From Takakia lepidozioides (lineage: Eukaryota > Streptophyta > Takakiopsida > Takakiales > Takakiaceae), in NCBI GenBank assembly GCA_030704615.1, contig CM060732.1:35073053-35137052 (forward strand): 64,000 bases of DNA, in the 5' to 3' direction. Positions 22,866-31,551 of this stretch are shown piece after piece. A program made the translations under genes and the position numbers. The notes beneath the pieces are model-generated. The model was not told where the DNA came from and searched no databases. It saw only the letters and a program-made list of their open reading frames with translations. The first letter of the stretch is position 1, and every line of letters begins with the position of its first letter.

Positions 22866-23520
22866 CAATTCCATCAGTGACGAAGGTCAACGAAGGTTAG
22901 CACGAACATTTGCCCCTGCCCAACGAACCTGCCCAAAAATTGCACCTTCGACTAACAAAGGTGACAACATTCGCTCAGCCATGGTGATTCCGAAAATTAT
23001 CATTTTTTCCCACTTCACCCCGAACCTTCATCCATCGAAGGTGGAGGATGATATAGCAATGTTAATAAATAAAAAAAATAAAATAAAAAATAAAAACCGA
23101 AAAAATTTCATTTTTCCTAACTTCACCCCAATCATCTTCTTCATCCTCCACCTTTGGCCAACGAAGGTGTTCTCCGCGGCGATCTAGCCTACAACTGTTG
23201 TCCTTCAAGTCCACAACTCATACCCCGCCTGTGCCAGCCTTCTGTGACAATTAAAGGGTTTTGTAACTTACCTTATTAGGTCTCGAGTTAGTTATCCGAT
23301 GTTGACAAGCAATATAGTGTTGTTCTCATTCATTTCCTACTAGAAAACGACTATCATTCAGTTTTGGATTTACGGGCAGCCCGAGAAAAAAATAATTGGA
23401 CGTCCCTTTGCCATGTGGCCATTTTTCGTGTGTCCACGTCATACTGATCGCTGATCGCTGATCGCTGACAAAATAGAAATCCCCCCAATGTTGGATGTTG
23501 GAGTTATGTAGCAGCTTTCC
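22866..23520. mobile_element. About 0.65 kb insertion inside the LINE endonuclease
   Basis: The endonuclease reading breaks after the block GEVERVDL (23533) and resumes with ELFTDRV (22865), whereas LINEs normally run directly from one to the other. The intervening DNA has repeated AACGAAGGT motifs (22890-23170) and three 8-base TGATCGCT repeats at 23445-23468. CAGCTC (left edge) and CAGCTT (right edge) may be a short target duplication. Family unknown. Confidence 0.5.
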
Positions 23521-23532
23521 TCGGATCAAGTT

Positions 23533-24084
23533 CTAGAGATCCACCCTTTCAACTTCCCCATTTGGGGCATAAACGTTCAAGACTCCCACAGTGCCAAGAG
23601 ACTGGCCCAAGTTCAAGGTAAGCACTGCACTCTTCCCCTGGACCCACACCTCGTTAGAAACAATGAATTGGCTTAAGGAGGGAGAGGCCAATATGGCTGT
23701 ACCTCCTCTAGAATCCACAACTGTGGGATTCCAGAAAGCGGTCGCAGCTGGCCAGATGGAGGCACCCAAGGAGGTAATTTTGTTTTGATCTAGCTTATGT
23801 TCTTGTAGGAGGAGGAGGGAGGAGCCTCTGATAAAGTCGGAGGCCCAAGTTCTGACTCTGGCTCTTTTTGGAGCGGAGTGGTCAGAGCCGAGCCCTCTGA
23901 CATTCCAAGAGATGAGAGAGAGAGATTCATGGAGGGATGGGTCCATGGCCCGTGGGTTTAGCACTGGCTTCTTTCCTGTTAGGATTATGGAAGCATGGGC
24001 TTCCTTCTTATTTGCAGAAAAAGACCTCCAGCAACTTGACATCACCAGTTTGGCTGTTTCCTTCTTGGAGCCGCACTCCTTCAA
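23533..24084 (-). pseudogene. LINE AP-endonuclease, N-terminal part
   Basis: A 183-codon open frame on the minus strand holds SLISWNVRGLGSDHSAPKRA, LLLLQEHKLDQNKI, the block RGGTAILASPSLS and VGVLNVYAPNGEVERV. NVRGL, QE.K and (Y)AP are the first active-site blocks of the exonuclease-endonuclease-phosphatase fold. The frame then hits a stop and the 0.65 kb insertion. Confidence 0.88.
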
Positions 24085-24129
24085 TTTCAGACCATTGCCA
24101 GGCTGGGAACATGGATCCGCCTACGCCAG

Positions 24130-24940
24130 AGAAAGAGTTGCAGTGTGTGTGACCCCCTTGCTATACACATTCACTGACGACTACACGAAGTTCTTCCTCC
24201 CGAGCGTCAAGGATGGTTTCCAGTCCGCATGGATTTCGGAGGACTTGGCCAAAGAGTATGGCCTCGGTAAAGAAAGGAACGTCACTCTGGCCCTAACCCC
24301 GCAGATCCTCAAAGTTTTCTTCCCTAAGATCAACCTTGCTTTGTCAAACATTCAAGATGTAGGGATCATGGTGGAAAACAGTGACTCCCATGCAGATTTG
24401 GCAATCATTCATGTCATGCCAGGAATCTACATTAGAGGATTGGACACATCAGGGAATCATGACTCGTGGTTTTGGGTGTGCAAAGCATTCCTTTCTTGCA
24501 GGGTCAAAAGCCCTGTCGAGTGGGCATGAAGCAGGAGGATTTTCGAAGTTGGGCTCAAAATGGTCGACAAACATTACGCCATGTACAAGGTCAACTTTGA
24601 TGCTTGAGGTCAGGAGCCCAACATGCACAGGTAGCTGGTGTTAAGGGTGGAAAATCAATTCAACATCTCCACAAATGCGCCTCCTGAGCACTCCATCACA
24701 TTTATGCTGCATGAGGAGACTGTTGAATCTCCTCCAGCGGTAAGCATGGACTTGCATGCCTGTCTTTTCTATGTACCTCATGCTTCCAATTGCAAAAGAG
24801 TCTGGACCCTCTTGATTGATAACCCTCACGAGTTGCAGAGACTACTCCCAGGTTGGTGGAGTGCTTGCGATCCCCCCTCCTCCCCTTCTGCACTCCTCTT
24901 TCTCTCTTCTCTGTTGGCATAGGAGATCCCTGCAGAAACA
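24130..24940 (+). CDS. Unrecognised open frames on the plus strand between LINE parts
   Basis: A plus-strand frame open from 23912 to 24529 contains, from about 24130, a protein-like stretch with DDYTKFFLPSVKDGFQ, WISEDLAKEYGLGKER, LTPQILKVFFPKINLAL and HADLAIIHVMPGIYI. A second frame (24638-24922) carries NISTNAPPEHSITFMLHEE. On the minus strand, where the LINE should continue between ORF1 and the endonuclease, this stretch has many stops. It may be a captured host segment or an insertion, or LINE linker read backwards. I recognise no family. Confidence 0.25.
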
Positions 24941-25189
24941 CTTACAGTGCACAAAGATAGTTGTAACCAGTTCTCTCTGCTTAACTCCAATGACAAAGGA
25001 AGAGATCTAAGACGGTGTTCTCATGGAAACTTCCTGCCTTGCTGCTTCCCCACCTGGATTCAAATGGGTATCTACCTTGCCCCCATTTGACAAACGAACC
25101 AAATACATATTCCAACCAATCTGGCTGTCAAATCGTAGCCCCCTGTGCCTGTGCATTGAGGCTTGGTTGTGGATGTGATGAGCCCAATT

Positions 25190-26066
25190 CCCTAGCCCTG
25201 GGTTTCAAATGGGCAGTCTGCCTTTACATGGCCTTCACCATTGTAGAGAAAGCAGATTACAGACAACACCTCTTCCTTGATAGCCACCACTATGTAAGAA
25301 TCATCCAGTGTGGGTAGTTTGATAGAGGAGCCAATAGCTGCACTTTCAGGCATAAGGACCACCATTTTTGGCACCCCGTTGTCCGGGTTGTAGTCAAAGT
25401 GGGATGCCTCAGTATCCACACTCACAATTTGATCGTGCGCAGGTTCATACACACTGATAGCACCTATGAATGTGCCAAAACTGGAGCCAATTTCGGGAAG
25501 CGAGGTCAGATATGTTGGTGGGAGGAAGGGAAAGGCTACCATCCTTGGCCTCCACATAACACCTTTTTTGTGCCCCCAATCCTGAATCCATGGAAACATG
25601 AAGACCTTGGCTAACGAGCGCTGTGTGTTGAAGCGAAGGGCCTTTTCAACATCCAGGGAAGAGCTGAAGAGAACATGGTCAAGCAAAAGTGTTGTGAGAG
25701 GCCTCCTTCTTCCCCCAAGTGTTCCACCACCCACCGTCGAATCGATTTTCTCGACCACATCTTCCCCGGGAAATATAACATGATTCATGTTTGCTGCAGT
25801 TTTAGAGCTTGTGCCTTCATCTTTTCCTTATTTAGCGAGATGACAGGTTGCTCCGACTCCATCAAAACCACTGTGTCTTCCCACATCGCTTCAATATGCA
25901 CTGGGGAGGTGGGAGGAATGATTGGGCTTGGTCCTTTGCCCAAGATTGAGCCACCCGAGGCGTCAATGGAAGCGATTTTTGGAGCCCAGATCTGAGTTTT
26001 GCCTCTGCCTGTTGAGGAGTTCCCTCCTCGCTTTCCGCGCTTTGAAGTGGCACCTCTGGAATCCAT
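25190..26066 (-). pseudogene. LINE ORF1 (nucleic-acid-binding protein)
   Basis: The ATG at 26066 starts a basic N-terminus (MDSRGATSKRGKRGGN). After a frame change near 25788 the frame 25788-25192 contains MWRPRMVAFPFLPPTY, YEPAHDQIVSVDTEASHF and the knuckle CFLYNGEGHVKADCP. This matches the C-x2-C-x4-H-x4-C zinc knuckle of plant LINE ORF1 proteins, but the second Cys is a Tyr. ORF1 packages LINE RNA. The stretch 26236-26070 is the pyrimidine-rich leader. Confidence 0.75.
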
Positions 26067-26236
26067 GATCGCAGCTGCAGCTTGACAAAATTAGATACCA
26101 GGGCAGAGAAGAGAAGGGAGAAGCAACTGGAAGAGAAGCAGGGGGGGACGAGATATGAGAGAATTCTGATGAGAAGTAGAATTGTGTAGAGGCCCCAGAA
26201 CGCAGGGGAGTAGATGGAGAGGAAGATAGATGAGTT

Positions 26237-27005
26237 GGGCTGCTATTTCATGAGCGGCATGAGCATGAGCGGAAAAAAAAAAAACATGAGCGGGCCATTG
26301 TGTGTCCACGGAAATAGGGTTAGGAGGCACGGAAATAGGGTCATGTGGACTCGTCATAGAAATGAAATGCAACATTTTATTGCAAATTTGGTGGCAAGCC
26401 ACGTCTATACAAATGTGTCCTAACTGTCATAGCAGGAATGGGAACCTCTCTACTACACCCTCCGAGGAACTTACCCCTCCTTCTTCCTCATCCCCCTCAT
26501 CCCCCCCATCCTCCAAGCTCTGTGATGCATCGGTTGCACTATGCCTCTCAAAAATTCCGTCCTCTCCCTGGGGGACTGTCCACCTCACCTCCTGGGAATC
26601 TTCTGCCTCTTCTCCCCCACTTTCCTCAGCAGAATCCAAGACAAATCTACGAGCCTGATGCTGCCTCCTCCCTCATCTTCATTTTCTTGAGGCTTGCCTC
26701 GTCTAGAATCTGCTGTACACGACTAGGTTCGGAAGACCTCCTAATGGACACCGAAGCAAGCCGGGCAGCATAAATAGGAAGGATGTAGTCCCTTTCTGGA
26801 CTAGGCATGAAATCCCCCCTGGCGAAAAAAGCACGTTCCTCCTGCCCATGAACTCCGGTGTAGACGTCCCTCCTGCAGTACTTGGCATCCTACAGTAAGA
26901 ACAAATCCACTTCAAGAATGTCAATACCAGCACAAGCAGAAATGGTCTTTCAATGAAATAAGAGAGCGAAGGGAGGTGCCTCACGAAATCAGGAGGCAAC
27001 TTACA
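26237..27005. repeat. Left copy of a 760-bp direct repeat
   Basis: The segment starting GGGCTGCTATTTCATGAGCG and ending GGAGGCAACTTACA recurs at 29065-29818 with very few substitutions and two small indels (about 26655 and 26820). Unlike the right copy, its minus-strand frame is broken. A deleted copia element lies between the copies. Confidence 0.95.
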
Positions 27006-27142
27006 ATGCGACCACTCACTCGTAAACCGGGGGTTCCTCGGCCTCGATCCCAACTTGTTCCTCCCCCTACTCCTTCTCGGATTTTTCCTCATCCTCCGAG
27101 GATGCCTCTTTACTTCCAACACTCCCACTCAATTAAACCATA

Positions 27143-27928
27143 TCATTGAGCTACTTCGTTTGTCTTCGGAGAAGAGACACCAAGTAAGGCTGAACACTTC
27201 ATGTGTTTTGTTTGTGGTAGACTCTTCGTCAAAACATCCGCAACCATATCTCCTGTAGCACAATAGATCCTCTTGATTTCTCCCTTGCATACAACTTCCC
27301 GTATGTAGTGATGTTGCATTTCAATGTGCTTCGTCCTTGAATGATACTTCGGATTCTGACTTAGTGCAATCGCACTTTGATTGTCACAATAAAGAGTCGT
27401 AGGTAGTGATTGGAGATGATCCAAATCTCCAAGCAACTTCCGTAACCAAATAGCCTCATTTGCTGCTTGTGTAATGGACATGTACTCAGCTTCTGTTGAT
27501 GACAACGCTGTTGCAACTTGTCGTTTGCTAGACCAAGATACAGCTCCACCTGCTAGGAGAAAACAATGGCCTGAAGTTGATTTTCTACTATCAACGTCTC
27601 CTGCCCAGTCAGCATCAGCAAACCCCAACAAACTTGGATCTTCCACTCTCTTGTAGAGTAGACCAGAGGTTGATGTTCCTCTTAGATATCGAAATATCCT
27701 CTTCACTGCTTTCCAATGGGTTTGTCCGGGATTTGAAAGAAATTGTGAGACCACTCCCACTGAATGTGCAATGTCTGGCCTAGTACAAACCATGCAATAC
27801 ATCAAACTGTCGATTGCGCTTTGATAAGGAGTTTTCCTCATATCTTCTTGCTCTTCTTGAGTCTTAGGTGCCATATCCTTCATAAGTTTCAAACCAACTT
27901 CGAGAGGAGTTGATGTTGGCTTACTCAT
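27143..27928 (-). pseudogene. copia RNase H and end of reverse transcriptase
   Basis: A 261-codon open frame begins MSKPTSTPLEVGLKLMKD and contains YQSAIDSLMYCMVCTRPDI, HWKAVKRIFRYLRGT, GFADADWAGD..SRKSTSG, VSWSSKRQ..ALSSTEAEY and KHIEMQHHYIREVV. These are the thumb and RNase H blocks of Ty1/copia Pol, and the RNase H acidic residues (DADWAGD, E of STEAEY) are present. It is separated from the upstream frame by a deletion. Confidence 0.92.
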
Positions 27929-27952
27929 CTATGACAATACATTGAGACAATT

Positions 27953-28497
27953 CTACAAAGGTTTGACCACAAATTGCTCTCCCATCTTTTTCACATAGAT
28001 GTTTGTGTCAGCAATGCTTCGCTCAAATCTTGCCTTTAAGAGGTAAGCATCGATCCTAGCATACCAAGCTCGAGAACTTTGTTTGAGTCCATACAAACTC
28101 TTTTGCAGCTTACACACAATATCACTTCCTCCTTGTACAAACCCTTCAGGTTGTCTCATGTAGATCTCTTCTTGTAGTTCTCCATTCAGAAATGTGGTCT
28201 TAACATCCATTTGATGAACTTCGTGATCATGTTGAGCTGCAAGAGCTAACAACACTCTGATAGAAGAAATCTTCACCACTGGTGAGAAGGTTTCATTGTA
28301 ATCCACTCCTTGAATTTGTGCATAGCCTTTAGCTACAAGACGAACTTTGTACCGGTAAATAGATCCATCAGCTTTGTACTTCAACTTGAAGATCCACTTG
28401 CAACCAATGGCTCTTCGTCCTGCAGGCAACCTAGTGAGTGTCCATGCTTTGTTTTGCATCAATGAATCCAACTCTGAGTTGATTGCTTCTTCCTATT
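27953..28497 (-). pseudogene. copia reverse transcriptase, N-terminal half
   Basis: The frame 28471-27953 contains NKAWTLTRLPAGRRAIGCKW, RLVAKGYAQIQGVDY, ETFSPVVKISSIRVLLALAA, HQMDVKTTFLNGELQEEIYM and KSLYGLKQSSRAWY. The first catalytic Asp (QMDVK) is present. The frame stops at EQFVVKPL, and the YVDD box with about 80 residues that should follow is absent, so the next frame (27928) was joined by deletion. Confidence 0.92.
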
Positions 28498-28739
28498 GTA
28501 GTTTGTCTAGAGAGCGCATCGCTTCCTCATATGTAGCAGGCTCAACCACTTGTGAGGCTTCTTCCATAGCTTCAATGGCACTCATAGATGTAATCAGCCT
28601 ACTATGAGCTTTTCTTTCCTGCTGAGATCTCCTTAGAATTGGCACATCTTCAACTTCATCTCTAGAGTCCATATCAACAAGTGTTTCACCAACTCGACTC
28701 CTTGATCAACTCCATCAAGTTGAACACCTCCATCATTTG

Positions 28740-29040
28740 CTTCAGCCATCTCTTATATTGGCTCCTCATAAGACTCCTCTTGGAAATGGTGTAATGGCTC
28801 TAAGCTCATTCCCATGTCATCTTCTCCCACTACCAAAGAGGGTATGAAGCCTTCATCAAACACTACGTCCCTACTGTGTTTGTCAGCCTTAGTTGTCTTA
28901 TTGAACAACTTATATCCCTTCACACCTTCTGTGTAGCCAATGAAGATGCATCCTTCTGATTTGGAGTCAAGTTTCCTTCGCTTCTGAGTAGGGATATGGA
29001 CATATGCACGACATCCAAAAATCCTACAATGAGCCACACT
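28740..29040 (-). pseudogene. copia integrase C-terminal end
   Basis: The block HCRIFGCRAYVHIPTQKRRK, then GCIFIGYTEGVKGYKLFN, is the conserved GKGY-like end of copia integrase. It starts a few bases from the right direct repeat, so the catalytic core is lost. The linker to the reverse transcriptase (28740-28500) has stops. Confidence 0.88.
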
Positions 29041-29064
29041 AGGCTTCTGACCACTCCATACCGG

Positions 29065-29818
29065 GGGCTGCTATTTCATGAGCGGCATGAGCATGAGCGG
29101 AAAAAAAAAAAACATGAGCGGGCCATTGTGTGTCCACGGAAATAGGGTTAGGAGGCACGGAAATAGGGTCATGTGGACTCGTCATAGCAATGAAATGCAA
29201 CATTTTATTGCAAATTTGGTGGCAAGCCACGTCTATACAAGTGTGTCCTAACTGTCATAGCAGGAATGGAAACCTCTCTACTACACCCTCCGAGGAACTT
29301 GCCCCTCATTCTTCCTCATCCCCCTCATCCCCCCCATCCTCCAAGCTCTGTGATGCATCGGTTGCACTATGCCTCTCAAAAATTCCGTCCTCTCCTTGGG
29401 GGACTGTCCACCTCACCTCCTGGGAATCTTCTGCCTCTTCTCCCCCACTTTCCTCAGCAGAATCCAAGACAAATCTACGAGCCCGACGGGCTCTAATAGC
29501 TGCCGCCTCCTCCCTCATCTTCATTTTCTTGAGGTTTGCCCCGTCTAAAATCTGCTGTACACGACTAGGTTCGGAAGACCTCCTAATGGACACCAAAGCA
29601 AGCCGGGCAGCATAAGTAGGAAGGATGTAGTCCCTTTCTGGACTAGGCATGAAATCCCCCATTGGCAAAGGTGTAGACGTCCCTCCTGCAGTACTTGGCA
29701 TCCTACAGTAAGAACAAATCCACTTCAAGAATGTCAATACCAGCTCAAGCAGAAAGGGTCTTTCAATGAAATAAGAGAGCGAAGGGAGGTGCCTCACGAA
29801 ATCAGGAGGCAACTTACA
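29065..29818 (-). repeat. Right copy of the 760-bp direct repeat, with a 171-codon frame
   Basis: This is the same segment as 26237-27005. Here the minus-strand frame 29821-29306 is open for 171 codons. From an acceptor-like TACTGTAG at about 29703 it reads MPSTAGGTSTP, then YAARLALVSIRRS, MKMREEAAAIRARRARR, and a very acidic C-terminus rich in Glu, Asp and Gly. I do not recognise it; it could be an LTR-linked or captured reading frame. Confidence 0.85.
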
Positions 29819-29925
29819 CAAAACCTCCAGTTTTGTGGCTGATTAGACCCAAAAACGCGAAAACTGCATGCAAGGATAGAAAATTGTTCCTGAAGGGGCC
29901 CCAAACGCAAACATCCGGCCGGCGT

Positions 29926-30600
29926 CGGATGGAAATTCGGCGCCAAATTTCCATCCGGTGGATATACTCTGTCGGCCCCCTGCCGGCCTCTTCCCCCGAG
30001 CCGACTTCATCCGACCGGCCCTGGATGGAAATTCGGCGCCGAATTTCCATCCGGGGATGTTTTCTGTCGGCCAGGTGTCGGCCTCACCCCCCGAGACGAC
30101 TTCCTGCGGGGGGCCCCGGATGGAAATTCGGCGCCGAATTTCCATCCGGGGGATGGTCTCTGTCCGCCCGGTGCCGGCTTCTCCCCTTCAGCCGACTTCA
30201 TCCGGGCGGCACCGCATGGAAATTCGGCGCCGAATTTCCATCCGGTGGCTGATCTCTGTCGGCGACGTGTCCGCCTGGGGGGGGGGGGGGGGGGGCGGAT
30301 GGAAATTCGGCGCTGAATTTCCATCCGACGGATGTACTCTGTCGGCCAGGTGCCGGCCTCTCCCCCCGACACGCCTAGTGACGGCGGCCTCGGATGGAAA
30401 TTCGGCGCCGAATTTCCATCTGGGGATGTTTTCTGTCAGCCAGGTGTCGGCCTCTCCCCCCGACACGACCTCCTGCCGGCGTCATCGGATGGAAATTTGG
30501 TGTCGAATTTCCATCCGTCCACAACGTCTCGGCCGGAGAGATAGCCACGTTTCATCCTACTTGATCCGCTGGATGGAAATTCGGCGCCGTTTTTCCATCC
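29926..30600. repeat. Array of eight 30-bp palindromes centred on GGCGCC
   Basis: The core GGAAATTCGGCGCCGAATTT with its complementary flanks recurs at 29928, 30023, 30118, 30214, 30297, 30392, 30487 and 30571. Spacings are 95, 95, 96, 83, 95, 95 and 84 bases. The spacers are also related (TCTGTCGGCC, GTGCCGGCCTC, CCCCGA) and GC-rich. A G run at 30278-30295 sits before the fifth palindrome. Long open frames on both strands here (for example 29958-30695) follow from the repeat period and are not called as genes. Confidence 0.95.
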
Positions 30601-31086
30601 AGTGGGCTAATAATTTCTATGTGGGAGGGTGGGCGACTTGGGGCCTACGGCTGACCTCCATACTCCTCCATTTAACAGCGCAGTTGCGCATTTAATGTCC
30701 GCCGTCAGTTTTCAACCGGACGTTCCGCACTGATTCCGTGCTACCGCCGTCGGATACCCCAAACCCTGATGTGGCGGGTGATGAAGTTCCACTCGATGCC
30801 ACTACGCACGCATTTTCCGTGTGATATTTTCTTTTGCATGGACTTATGCCGCGTGGAGAAGGGCGTGGCTCTCCTGAGAGAAACCCCACATGCAGACCGC
30901 GCCGCAAACTGAAGCCTTTGTACTACGGGCGGGCATCCAGGGTCTCGCATGGCCAAACTGAAGCTCCAGCAGGAGATCCCCTTGTCTTGCTCGCAGCCCG
31001 CGCCAACTGAAGCCGAGCACTCTCAGGCAAGCCCCTTTCTCTTTCCATTTCTGTAACAATGTGCGGTCTTCTCCGCTTTGTTTTTT

Positions 31087-31395
31087 TGTTTTGGCATCTT
31101 CAGCCTGGCATCCTTGGAAGTGGAAGTGGAAGAGGACGTTCATGATTGCATCGAGTTGGTGAGAAGAATGAAGAAGGGGAGAGGGGTTAGAAAGGAGCCA
31201 GGTCGTTGCTACATTGAGATTTGCAACAGGATGCACACCTTCGCAGTAGATGACAGGTTGCATCTCAGAATGAAGGAAATCCATGCTGGGCTGAGAAGAT
31301 TGTCTAGGCATATCAAGTGCCTTGAAAAGCCTGTTTTCCCCTTTTGTGAAATCGTCCTTTCATTTCCATGTTTATTTCTGCAAGTTACTGGTTGA
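31087..31395 (+). pseudogene. PPR protein fragment, E domain of the PLS class
   Basis: The plus-strand frame reads DCIELVRRMKKGRGVRKEPG, then RCYIEICNRMHTFAVDDRLH and MKEIHAGLRRLSRHIK. This matches the E/E+ region after the last repeat of plant PLS-type pentatricopeptide proteins (KEPG-x-SWIEV-x-x-x-VHxFxxGDxxHP...EIYxxL). Such proteins act in organelle RNA editing. No PPR repeats precede it (the palindrome array lies upstream) and no DYW domain follows, so it is an isolated fragment or one exon. It ends about 160 bp before the first exon of the next gene. Confidence 0.75.
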
Positions 31396-31551
31396 GTGAA
31401 CCATTGATAGTTTGCAATGCGTGTGATTGTTAGGCTGCTTCGGCATGTGATTGTTAGGCATTCATTGGGTTTGTTTTCATTGTTGGTCCACGATTGTTGC
31501 GATGGTGGTTTAGGTTGCCATGGTGGTTCTGACGATTGTTGGGGATGACAG

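Larger units (their letters stand above)
17045..26236 (-). mobile_element. L1-type LINE, 3'-truncated and split by two insertions
   Basis: Reading on the minus strand from about 26236: a pyrimidine-rich leader, ORF1 from the ATG at 26066, then an AP-type endonuclease (24084-23533 and 22865-22605), a linker and the reverse transcriptase (18482-17110). Coding order and direction agree across the gaps. Removing the DNA at 18493-22594 restores the reading frame at the endonuclease/linker junction. The reverse transcriptase stops shortly after the block RQGCPLA; the catalytic FADD box and RNase H are absent, so the element ends at the minisatellite. Frameshifts and stops show it is dead. Confidence 0.85.
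27006..29064 (-). mobile_element. Deleted Ty1/copia retrotransposon
   Basis: The minus strand carries, in order, the end of integrase, reverse transcriptase and RNase H, which is the copia order. After the RNase H stop come a polypurine-like GAGTGGGAG and TGTTGGAAG (27121), which looks like a 3' LTR start, but only about 116 bp of it remain before the direct repeat. Gag, protease and most of integrase are missing, and the right edge abuts the other direct repeat. Confidence 0.85.

Noticed and set aside
23440-23475. Three 8-base TGATCGCT repeats, CRISPR-like at first sight
   Set aside because: Contiguous tandem units without spacers in eukaryotic DNA; a simple repeat.
29958-30695. 245-codon open frame across the palindrome array
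   Set aside because: Open only because the palindrome and spacers lack stops in that frame; frames on the opposite strand are equally open, and the residues just repeat the palindrome translation.
30741-31311. 155-codon minus-strand frame opposite the PPR fragment
   Set aside because: The plus strand carries the recognisable PPR E-domain; the minus frame is its shadow.
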